NCBI GenBank assembly: GCA_011772275.1
Contig: WVZU01000186.1
Location: 7,868-15,151, forward strand
Reading direction: 5' to 3'
DNA: 7,284 nt
Source of the DNA: Planctomycetales bacterium
Lineage (GTDB): Bacteria; Planctomycetota; Planctomycetia; Pirellulales; UBA7805
The notes beneath the pieces were generated by a model. That model was not told where the DNA came from and did not search any database. It was given only the letters and a program-made list of their open reading frames with translations. Position numbers and translations under genes: made by a program. Of the stretch, positions 1 through 5,512 are shown piece after piece. Every line of letters starts with the position of its first letter. The stretch's first letter is position 1.

Positions 1-155
1 GCAGGAAAGGGGGCAAGGCCCGTCAGGAGGGGGACGTGACGCATGATCCGCGAACGGGCCGGCCGCTACCTTTTCGCCAGGGGATCCAGGCGTTAGGCTT
101 ACGACGCGGCGATGCGGCAAGGGAACAATACCTGGTGGAAGGCAGCGGCGGATGA
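1..155 (+). CDS. C-terminal tail of an unidentified upstream gene (partial)
   Basis: A reading frame is open from the window edge (first full codon at base 3) to a TGA at 153-155. It encodes about 50 residues ending in EQYLVEGSGG. The TGA overlaps the ATG of the following ROK kinase as ATGA, the layout typical of translationally coupled genes in one operon, and about two thirds of its codons end in G or C. I do not recognise the family: the visible part is basic and Gly-rich, with no motif I can name. Fifty open codons can occur by chance in GC-rich DNA, so the main support is the four-base overlap and the lack of any other upstream gene end. It could also be plain 5' untranslated sequence of the kinase gene. 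Confidence 0.35.
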   Translation, partial: RKGGKARQEGDVTHDPRTGRPLPFRQGIQALGLRRGDAAREQYLVEGSGG

Positions 156-1144
156 TGGTGGAAAAAGAGAAGGCGAAATACTGGGTTGGCTTTGACCTGG
201 GCGGCACGAAGATGCTGGCCAAGATATACGACCAGGATTTCAAAGCGGTCGGCAGTGAACGGACCAAGACGCGGGGGCACGAAGGTGCCAAGGCGGGGCT
301 GGAACGTATCGAGCGGACGATTCGTAAGGCGCTGGAGAGTGCCAAAATCGACAGCAGCCAGTTGGCCGGGATCGGGGTCGGCTGCCCAGGTCCGTTGGAT
401 TTAAAGCGGGGCGTCATCCTGGACGCGCCCAACCTGGGCTGGGAGAACGTCCCGGTCCGCAAGACGTTGACCACGGCCTTCGGCTGCCCGGCTCATATTG
501 CCAACGATGTCGACGTGGGTGTGTACGGCGAACACCGGTTTGGTGCGGCCAAAGGAGCGCGGACCTCGATCGGTATCTTTCCCGGCACGGGAATCGGCGG
601 CGGCTGCGTGTACGAAGGCAAGATTATTCGCGGCCGTACCAGTTCCTGCATGGAAATCGGCCATATCCAGGTGATGCCGGAAGGACCGCGGTGCGGCTGC
701 GGCCGCCGGGGGTGCCTGGAGGCGGTCGCCAGCCGACTGGCGATTTCCGCGCGGTCCGCCATGGCCGCGTATCGCGGCAAGGCACCCCACCTGTTGAAGC
801 AGTCAGGAACGGACCTGGCAAACATCCGCAGCGGCGCTCTGGCCGCGTCCATTAAGGCTGGAGACGAAGTGGTGGAAATAATCGTTCGCGAAGCCGCTCG
901 ACATATCGGCCGAGCGGCAGCCAGTCTGGTGAATCTCATGGCGCCCGATGTCCTCGTGCTGGGCGGCGGGCTGGTCGAGGCCATGCCGGAGTTGTTTGTG
1001 AGCGAAGTGAAACTAACGGCCGAACGACGTGTGCTCTCCTCTTTTGTGGATTCCTTCAAAGTCGTGGCCGCCAAACTGGGTGATGACGCCGGGGTCCTCG
1101 GTGCCGCCGCCTGGGCACACCAGCAAGAGCAAGAGGAAGAGTAA
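152..1144 (+). CDS. ROK-family sugar kinase (glucokinase-like)
   Basis: This 330-residue protein probably phosphorylates a hexose such as glucose with ATP in the cytoplasm. The ATP-binding DLGGTK motif lies at residues 15-20. GIGVGCPGP follows at 73-81, and the catalytic Asn-Asp pair is at 118-119. The ROK signature spans about 140-190: PGTGIGGG at 144-151, EIGH at 168-171, and the zinc cluster CGCGRRGCLE at 181-190, where His171 and the three cysteines are the expected metal ligands. DVLVLGGG at 266-273 is the C-terminal ATP-site glycine motif. The length is normal for the family. The ATG at 152 was chosen over the adjacent ATG at 155 because GGAAGG (137-142) sits 9 bases upstream and the ATG overlaps a TGA as ATGA. 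Every key residue is present. The sugar cannot be fixed from sequence: glucose is the commonest ROK substrate, but fructose, N-acetylglucosamine or N-acetylmannosamine are possible. All-Glu/Gln C-terminal tail. Confidence 0.93.
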   Translation: MMVEKEKAKYWVGFDLGGTKMLAKIYDQDFKAVGSERTKTRGHEGAKAGLERIERTIRKALESAKIDSSQLAGIGVGCPGPLDLKRGVILDAPNLGWENVPVRKTLTTAFGCPAHIANDVDVGVYGEHRFGAAKGARTSIGIFPGTGIGGGCVYEGKIIRGRTSSCMEIGHIQVMPEGPRCGCGRRGCLEAVASRLAISARSAMAAYRGKAPHLLKQSGTDLANIRSGALAASIKAGDEVVEIIVREAARHIGRAAASLVNLMAPDVLVLGGGLVEAMPELFVSEVKLTAERRVLSSFVDSFKVVAAKLGDDAGVLGAAAWAHQQEQEEE

Positions 1145-1267
1145 ATCCACCCGGAAAAACAGCGAAGCGCCGGATTCGCAAAAGCGGGTTGCAGGCAGGG
1201 CACGGCGATAACTTAACTCCGGCCGAGCTTCGGGACGGCGTTGGCGGAGGGGAGCGCGTTGCCAGAG

Positions 1268-1348
1268 GGGGTCGGGAGTCTTTTTCGCCACCCGTCCCCC
1301 TGTCGATCGATGCAGATGTTTTTGGTGGCGAAAAAGACTCCCGACCCC
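1268..1348. repeat. 25-bp perfect inverted repeat, 31-base loop (REP-like)
   Basis: The left arm (1268-1292) and right arm (1324-1348) are exact reverse complements over 25 bases, separated by 31 bases. The core on the right arm is GGCGAAAAAGACTCCCGA, flanked by GGT on the left and CCCC on the right. The element lies between the converging ROK kinase and hemerythrin-like genes, the usual place for REP-type extragenic repeats. The transcript could form a long stem on either strand and might stabilise or end both messages, but the U run lies inside the stem, so it is not a classic terminator. I recall similar GTCGGGAGTCTTTTTCGCC repeats from planctomycete genomes; that is memory, not a search. 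Confidence 0.85.
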
Positions 1349-1446
1349 GTCAGGTGTCGACCCCGTTGACTGTCCAGTGGCGAAAAAGACTCCCGACCCC
1401 GTGGGGTGTCCACGACCCCGTGGGGTGTCCGAACCCGTTAGGTGTC
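1342..1446 (+). repeat. Degenerate short repeats of CGACCCCGTnnGGTGTC type
   Basis: Five units share the pattern CGACCCCGT followed by two bases and GGTGTC or a close variant, starting near 1342, 1358, 1394, 1413 and 1430. Units 3 and 4 are an exact 18-base direct repeat, CGACCCCGTGGGGTGTCC at 1394-1411 and 1413-1430. Unit 5 is degenerate (CGAACCCGTTAGGTGTC) and unit 2 reads TTGACTGTC. The units are joined to the ends of the longer 26-bp repeats, so both appear to belong to one composite element. No convincing coding frame runs through it. Confidence 0.75.
1377..1402 (+). repeat. Third copy of the 26-bp repeat (direct)
   Basis: This copy is identical over 26 bases to 1325-1350 and lies 52 bases downstream in the same orientation. 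With the inverted copy at 1268-1292 it gives three exact copies within 135 bases. The sequences between copies are unrelated except for GACCCCGT-type units, so only the core is kept. Exact identity points to recent duplication, gene conversion or selection on the core. Confidence 0.85.
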
Positions 1447-1483
1447 TGCGGTTCCACCCGGCGATACGCCCAATCACCGCCGT

Positions 1484-1966
1484 TCAGTCTCCCACGCCGA
1501 TGTCCTGGTCGAAAGCGTCCAGTACCAATTCGTTTTCGCGGGTTTCGTGCTTTTGAAACTCGGCGTGAAAACGGTAAAAACGGATCGCCAGTTCCGTTGT
1601 CTCCCTGTATCCACAAGGACGCTCGTGATACATCAACTGCTCAGCTTCCTCGATCAGCTCGCAAATTTCTTGAAACAGCTCGTCGTGCTGAGCATGCAGT
1701 TCGGCCGCCGCTTCGCTCAAACGCGGCGCTTCGGCAATGGCGTCTTCAAAATACCCGTAAGCATCCTCCAGGGCAAAATGCAGAGCTAGCTGGTCGCGTA
1801 ACCAGGAGAAATAGCGGACGATCCGCCGCGGTTCGACCCGCTTGCGGCGCGGACGGTTCAACAACATCAGCGTCTGCTGGAACAGATCCTGCAGCTGACG
1901 GTTGTCTTCCTTGATCTCCTGAAGAAAAGCCGCATTGATCGTAAGCGTGCTCGTGACGGTCGCCAT
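1484..1966 (-). CDS. Hemerythrin-like (HHE) domain protein
   Basis: This 160-residue, almost wholly helical protein probably forms a four-helix bundle with a non-haem di-iron site. Such proteins bind or sense oxygen, or handle iron, in the cytoplasm. Candidate ligands visible are His63 and Glu67 (HFALE), His91 or His94 (HAQHDEL), and His140 with Glu144 (KHETRENE). The spacings match helices 2-4 of the family. In helix 1, where a His is expected (EEH-type motif), the sequence reads EDN with Asn22, so one iron ligand may be missing or supplied elsewhere. The ATG at 1966 was preferred to upstream starts because AAAGGA lies 7 bases before it and a good promoter lies upstream of that. The upstream frame extension is low-complexity and not family-like. 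The gene converges on the ROK kinase and stands alone. The fold is fairly sure; the exact role is unknown. Confidence 0.8.
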   Translation of the reverse strand: MATVTSTLTINAAFLQEIKEDNRQLQDLFQQTLMLLNRPRRKRVEPRRIVRYFSWLRDQLALHFALEDAYGYFEDAIAEAPRLSEAAAELHAQHDELFQEICELIEEAEQLMYHERPCGYRETTELAIRFYRFHAEFQKHETRENELVLDAFDQDIGVGD

Positions 1967-1973
1967 CGCTCTG

Positions 1974-1979
1974 TCCTTT
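1974..1979 (-). promoter_or_regulatory. Shine-Dalgarno of the hemerythrin-like gene
   Basis: AAAGGA on the minus strand, 7 bases before the ATG at 1966. It fixes this start against the longer open frame that reaches 2137. Confidence 0.75.
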
Positions 1980-2063
1980 CCCTGGCCCAGAAGTCGACAG
2001 GGTCCCTGCGTCGAACGCGCCGGGTTCGCGCTCCTCGCACACCGGTCGGACGAACCGCTGCGC

Positions 2064-2092
2064 AGTTTAAAGCACACAGGCTGCCTTGTCAA
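2064..2092 (-). promoter_or_regulatory. Sigma-70-type promoter of the hemerythrin-like gene
   Basis: On the minus strand a perfect -35 box TTGACA (2087-2092) is followed by a 17-base spacer and TAAACT (2064-2069), which matches four of six bases of the -10 consensus. Transcription would start near 2057, giving a leader of about 90 bases before the ATG at 1966. The box lies in a locally AT-rich stretch with runs of A and T just upstream, which could act as an UP element. No operator palindrome was noticed. Confidence 0.6.
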
Positions 2093-2367
2093 AATTTTTC
2101 TGGTAAGATGGGCAGAATAACAGGTTCGTGTAGACATGGTTTTTTGTTTATGGGTAAGGGGTGTTTCCGCAAGTGGTGGCCAGCTAATCGATTGGGGATG
2201 GCATGCGAACCGGAGGTTGCGAAAAGATTTTTTGAAAGGTGCGGATGTTTTGCTGACGGGTTGCTCAGTTTAGATGTTTGGAACGTTTCACGTCCGTCGG
2301 GTCCGTCATGCACCTGGCGGCTGTGTTTGGCGGCGGGGTCGGGTTGGCAACCGGGTCGCCGGCCGGT

Positions 2368-2388
2368 GGGGGAGGGGGGGGGGGTGGG
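2368..2388 (+). other. G tract with G-quadruplex potential
   Basis: The plus strand carries five G, one A, eleven G, one T and three G in a row: 19 G in 21 bases. Several intramolecular four-tract arrangements are possible. It lies about 100 bases past the stop of beta-RFAP synthase, whose transcript would carry the C-rich strand here. Confidence 0.6.
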
Positions 2389-2489
2389 AGTTTGCGACCT
2401 GAACCTTGCAGGTTCACAAATCGCTGGCCTGCGGGGATGGGCTGTGGGACTATGCCTGGGGAAAGAAGTTTTTGCAGGTCCGCTGGCGG

Positions 2490-3491
2490 TCACGGGCGGA
2501 CCTGGATGGTGGCGCCCCCGTGGTTGGGTGCGGCGATCAGGCAGTCAAGGTCGCCATTGGCGGAATGGCGTGTCAGTTGTTGCAGGTGATGTTCCGCCTC
2601 GGTCTGGTTGGCGCACAGCGCGAAAATGGTTGGTCCCCACGAGCTTTGCCCGACGCCGCAAATGCCGTTGGCCCGCAACTGGTCGACAAGTTGCGCCAGG
2701 CGTGGCGTAGCGAATGGTCCGGCGGATTGGCGGGTCGCAAAACAGTTACCCGCGGTAATTCCGTAACGAAAGATGCTCTTGCCAAAGCTGGCCAGGTCGC
2801 TGGCCCGGGCGGCCGGCAGCATATGTTCGCGGACTTCCCTGCGCAGCTGGTCTACGGTTTCGTCGGGAACGGCAGGCAAGCGGTCAAAGGCCCCGGTTTC
2901 CTCACTGCCATGCAGGCCAGATTGCGTTTTGGGTCGAACCAGCAACCAACGCCATTCGGCCGGCAGGCGGACGTGGGCCTCCAGGGGTGCCAGACGCTGA
3001 CCGGCCGGCTTTCGTTCCTCGTACAGCAACCCACCCCGGCAAAAGCCGTGGGTGCCGATGGACGACCGCTGACCGCGTCCGGTCCAGTCGGCCAGTTCCG
3101 CGGGGGTGGGCGGCGGGTGACCCAGGAAGCCGAGCAGCCCGCTGCAGACCGCCAGTGCCAACTGGGTACCGGTGCCCAGGCCGACATGTTGGGGACCGGC
3201 AGATAATACCTGCAGGCGACAAGGGGGTGGGGCGGGCTGAGCGAGGCGAGCGAGGCATTGCAGAGCGATTTGTCGAGCGCGTTGGTGATGGGGGCCGACA
3301 ACTTCAAACTGTGCGGCCGGCTGCACGACCAGCCGGACGCCAGGCTGGTCGATCATCGTTCCCACGCCGCCGAATTGAGCGCCGAATGGAGCATCGTGGC
3401 GGGCGCCGAAGGAGAGCAGGCCGAAGTGCAGCCGGCTGGGCGCGGTGACTTCGACCGTCGCGGTCGAACAGGGGTCTGCCGGCAGTTTCAC
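2490..3491 (-). CDS. mptG: Beta-ribofuranosylaminobenzene 5'-phosphate synthase
   Basis: This enzyme (beta-RFAP synthase) condenses 4-aminobenzoate with phosphoribosyl pyrophosphate, releasing CO2 and pyrophosphate, as the committed step to the arylamine half of tetrahydromethanopterin. It belongs to the GHMP-kinase superfamily. Visible motifs in the 333-residue form are RLHFGLL (20-26), the N-terminal hallmark of the family; VGLGTGTQLALAV (103-115), the glycine-rich loop; RGQRSSIGTHGF (139-150); and GVGQSSWGPTIFAL (279-292), the C-terminal GHMP motif. Length is normal. I chose the GTG at 3491 over the ATG at 3515 because AAAGGA lies 9 bases before the GTG, the GTG overlaps the DUF447 stop as GTGA, and the ATG has no Shine-Dalgarno; the ATG would add eight residues before the family's conserved start. 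It is the last gene of the operon. Identification is strong. Confidence 0.93.
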   Translation of the reverse strand: MKLPADPCSTATVEVTAPSRLHFGLLSFGARHDAPFGAQFGGVGTMIDQPGVRLVVQPAAQFEVVGPHHQRARQIALQCLARLAQPAPPPCRLQVLSAGPQHVGLGTGTQLALAVCSGLLGFLGHPPPTPAELADWTGRGQRSSIGTHGFCRGGLLYEERKPAGQRLAPLEAHVRLPAEWRWLLVRPKTQSGLHGSEETGAFDRLPAVPDETVDQLRREVREHMLPAARASDLASFGKSIFRYGITAGNCFATRQSAGPFATPRLAQLVDQLRANGICGVGQSSWGPTIFALCANQTEAEHHLQQLTRHSANGDLDCLIAAPNHGGATIQVRP

Positions 3492-4069
3492 GGGATGGCG
3501 TCCTTTGCACTGCATGACCGGCGAACGTATTGAGCGAGCAGTTTGAATGCGCGTTGTTCGGCGGGTCCGCCGGTCTTTTCGACCAAAACCTCCAGTCGCC
3601 GATAATCGTTCTGGATCTCCTCCGCCGGCAGCAGGTCGACACGCGTCGCCAGAATGGCCGCCTCGACCACCGCGTGCTTAGCGCGATTCAAACCGAAAAA
3701 ATCGCGCTGTCGTCCCTGATCGACCACCCGTGTCACAATCTCTGCTCGCTGCCGACTCGTATCCACCGAAGTCACCCGGACGGCATACCAGCGGCACGCA
3801 TCGGACAGGATCCGCCCTGCGACGGCCGCCGCGGGCACCGTAGGCGGCTGGGGATCCAGCTGGCCCACCGCCGCACGGGCCAGCATTTCCACGTTATCGG
3901 TCACGTGAAATATTCCCTCCCCGCTTCGCTGCAAATTCACAAACGTGTGCGACGTCTGAAAGGGCCGAAACAGCAGCCGCTGCATGGGCGGGTCGACGAT
4001 CGGGCCCATCGGCGAAATATTTAAGGTGCCGTCTTCGTCCAGCGTCGTCATGATTCCTTCCAAAATCAT
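3488..4069 (-). CDS. DUF447 family protein (flavin-binding split-barrel type)
   Basis: A 193-residue protein that fits the DUF447 family, found in archaea and in bacteria that make H4MPT. The N-terminus ILEGIMTTLDEDGTLNISPMG (residues 2-22) is the family's opening strand pair and resembles FMN-binding split-barrel proteins. FRPFQTSHTFVNL (34-46) and EGIFHVTDN (51-59) continue the barrel. The C-terminal half holds a conserved-looking helix, LNRAKHAVVEAAILATR (127-143). A flavin-dependent redox step in cofactor synthesis is an inference from fold and neighbours; the biochemical role is not established to my knowledge. It starts 3 bases after the stop of the DHPS-like gene and its stop overlaps the mptG GTG as GTGA. 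The start is uncertain: ATG 4069 keeps the conserved ILEGI segment but has only a weak ribosome site, while ATG 4051 (residue 7) has GGAAGGA only 3 bases before it. Confidence 0.85.
   Translation of the reverse strand: MILEGIMTTLDEDGTLNISPMGPIVDPPMQRLLFRPFQTSHTFVNLQRSGEGIFHVTDNVEMLARAAVGQLDPQPPTVPAAAVAGRILSDACRWYAVRVTSVDTSRQRAEIVTRVVDQGRQRDFFGLNRAKHAVVEAAILATRVDLLPAEEIQNDYRRLEVLVEKTGGPAEQRAFKLLAQYVRRSCSAKDAIP
3501..3506 (-). promoter_or_regulatory. Shine-Dalgarno deciding the mptG start
   Basis: AAAGGA on the minus strand lies inside the end of the DUF447 gene, 9 bases before the GTG at 3491. It supports that GTG over the ATG at 3515, which it would follow rather than precede. Confidence 0.65.
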
Positions 4070-4072
4070 CGG

Positions 4073-5512
4073 TTATCGGTCCCGGTCACGGATGCGGTGA
4101 TGATGCTCTTCGCTGCGGGTCAGAAAGCCCCAATTCAGGGCTTCGTCCTGGCGATAGTCTTTGCCCAAGGTCAGCGCCGTCAACGCTTTGGCCATTTCAA
4201 ACCCCAGATAGAATGCATGGCCGCGGTCCAATCTTTCCACACCACGGCTCAACAACGTCTCAAACATCGCAAACGGATCGCTGCCGGTCAAATGCAGCCC
4301 CGCGCGCATCAAATGCAGCTGACCCCCTTCCGCAAAGATCCGAAAGTTGTTGTCCCGCACGCCGTCGCTCAACCGCTTCAGTTGCTCAACACCATATTCC
4401 GGAACATCCGGGTCGCGCAGCATCACCAATCGCGGTTCCAGATGTTTCGGCAGCTGGCCGTGGCGGACGGCGTGGTAGACCAAGCGCCTGGCCAGATCGC
4501 ATTCGCGGACGGAGGATCGTGCCCAGTTGATGACCTGCGTGGTCAGTACGCTGCGAATGCCCAGTTCCTGGCACAACCCCAGCAAGATCACATTCACTCC
4601 GGCCGAATCGACATCGGTCAGTTCGGTCAGGTTGCCAATGCCCATCATCATTTCCGCGTCGGGATAGCGCCGACGTGTCTGGATGTAGCCCAGCAGGCTG
4701 TCGGCAAAACCGAACGCGATGGGGGACAGGACCGGATCGATCCGTAGAGGTACGCCTGCCTGGGCCAGCCGGTCGACGGTGTCGTCCAGGCCGGCCAGCG
4801 TGGCGGGATCGTCGGGAATGGCCACCACCTCGCAGCCCCAGTCGGGGGCGGCCTCGCGGTTCTGGCTGTTGACCGAAAGTACCAATTCGGCACCCGCCTT
4901 CACGGCCGGTTCGATCTCGGCAGGATTCATGCTGTCGATGGAGACGCGATGGCCCGCATCGCAGAGGGCCCGCACGGTCTCCCCCACCCGGTTCCACGTC
5001 TGGCCCGGATCACAGCCGACATCGATCCAATCGGCGCCGGCCGCTTGAAGCCGTTCCGCTTCTGCCAGAATGTCCGCCAGCCGCTGCCGAGGCGCATGAT
5101 TGATTTCGGCCAGGATTTCGATGTCGTACTGGCCGTACGAGGAATCGGGGGCCAGGCGTGGGTCGAAAAATTCGTTAAGCCGCCGCAGATCGCGCGGCCC
5201 GCGGATGACCGGCAGTCCGCTGGCCGCCTCCAGGGGCGCCAAGTCGCCCTCACAGTAGCCAGGCAGGAGGATGCAGGTGGCCTGCGGCGAGGGTGTCAGG
5301 CGAGCGGCTACCCACTGGGGCGTCATCAGGGCCGCGACGGTAATCTTGAGCACCTCGATGTCGTAGGCAAAGCCGATTTGCCGAGCCAGCGGCTGCACGG
5401 TTTCGTTCAGCGACAATTCAGCCAGTCGGCCGGTGACGAAATGGATATGTTCGCGCGACCAATCACGCTGAGCAGGCTGGTCCTGCCGGGAGGGTAACTC
5501 GTGATCGCTCAC
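4073..5512 (-). CDS. Dihydropteroate synthase-like protein (DUF6513 plus pterin-binding domain)
   Basis: This 479-residue protein probably joins a dihydropterin-methyl diphosphate to the beta-RFAP-derived arylamine, the H4MPT counterpart of folate DHPS. Residues about 20-125 form the N-terminal domain seen in H4MPT-type proteins (HFVTGRLAE at 24-32, TVAALMTPQW at 58-67). The pterin-binding TIM barrel covers about 130-350: EILAEINHA (132-140), DWIDVGCDPGQ (161-171) in place of the DHPS Asp-Gly-Gly motif, VSIDSMNP (190-197), RIDPVLSPIAFGF (257-269), MMMGIGNLTELTDVDS (288-303). A C-terminal extension (about 360-465) ends in LGKDYRQDEALNWG (449-462). The length is far above the roughly 280 residues of folate DHPS, as expected for this subgroup. 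The GTG start at 5512 overlaps the SDR stop as GTGA, with GAGGG 8 bases upstream. The reaction is inferred from the family and from mptG next door. Confidence 0.88.
   Translation of the reverse strand: MSDHELPSRQDQPAQRDWSREHIHFVTGRLAELSLNETVQPLARQIGFAYDIEVLKITVAALMTPQWVAARLTPSPQATCILLPGYCEGDLAPLEAASGLPVIRGPRDLRRLNEFFDPRLAPDSSYGQYDIEILAEINHAPRQRLADILAEAERLQAAGADWIDVGCDPGQTWNRVGETVRALCDAGHRVSIDSMNPAEIEPAVKAGAELVLSVNSQNREAAPDWGCEVVAIPDDPATLAGLDDTVDRLAQAGVPLRIDPVLSPIAFGFADSLLGYIQTRRRYPDAEMMMGIGNLTELTDVDSAGVNVILLGLCQELGIRSVLTTQVINWARSSVRECDLARRLVYHAVRHGQLPKHLEPRLVMLRDPDVPEYGVEQLKRLSDGVRDNNFRIFAEGGQLHLMRAGLHLTGSDPFAMFETLLSRGVERLDRGHAFYLGFEMAKALTALTLGKDYRQDEALNWGFLTRSEEHHHRIRDRDR

Larger units (their letters stand above)
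1145..1483. other. Convergent intergenic region, no gene
   Basis: These 339 bases separate the stop of the ROK kinase from the stop of the hemerythrin-like gene on the other strand. The first 120 bases hold no clear hairpin followed by a T run. From 1268 to 1446 the region is filled by the repeats listed separately. Open frames through it translate to the repeat core in different frames (KKTPDP, EKDSRP, RESFSP) and resemble no protein family. Confidence 0.8.
1967..2489. other. Non-coding region with promoter and G tract
   Basis: These 523 bases lie between the start of the hemerythrin-like gene and the end of the beta-RFAP synthase gene, both on the minus strand. They hold the promoter at 2064-2092, an AT-richer part (about 2085-2280) and a G-rich part (about 2320-2400). 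A small hairpin, GAACCT-TGC-AGGTTC (2401-2415), has no T run after it in either direction. Long open frames cross the region on both strands, but their products are rich in Pro, His, Arg, Trp and Gly and resemble nothing known. I see no gene here; a decayed gene or a small RNA cannot be excluded. Confidence 0.6.

Noticed and set aside
120..155. YLVEG near the end of the first frame as the Toprim motif of GyrB/ParE
   Set aside because: The match is five residues, the following Asp-Ser-Ala of the motif is missing, and the frame stops a few codons later.
1268..1348. Inverted repeat read as a rho-independent terminator
   Set aside because: The T run is inside the stem, the loop is 31 bases, and no T run follows either arm; the extra direct copy at 1377 fits a repeat family better.
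1189..1914. Plus-strand frame of 241 codons over the repeats
   Set aside because: It passes through the repeat array and then antisense to the hemerythrin-like gene; the product is basic and low in complexity.
2401..2415. Hairpin GAACCT-TGC-AGGTTC as terminator of the H4MPT operon
   Set aside because: Only a six-base stem, with no T run downstream on the minus strand.
2089..2493. Minus-strand frame of 134 codons whose GTG overlaps the mptG stop as GTGA
   Set aside because: The overlap copies the operon's other junctions, but the product is a Pro/His/Ser/Arg-rich string with no fold-like pattern, crosses the G tract and covers the hemerythrin promoter. The GTGA is probably chance.
2108..2710. 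Plus-strand frame of 200 codons
   Set aside because: It runs antisense into the 3' end of mptG, has a Trp/Arg/Gly-rich product from GC-rich antisense, and has no ribosome site or recognisable family.
2406..3206. Plus-strand frame of 266 codons
   Set aside because: Antisense shadow of mptG, whose family motifs on the minus strand are clear.
4949..5497. Plus-strand frame of 182 codons
   Set aside because: Antisense shadow of the DHPS-like gene; no motif of its own.
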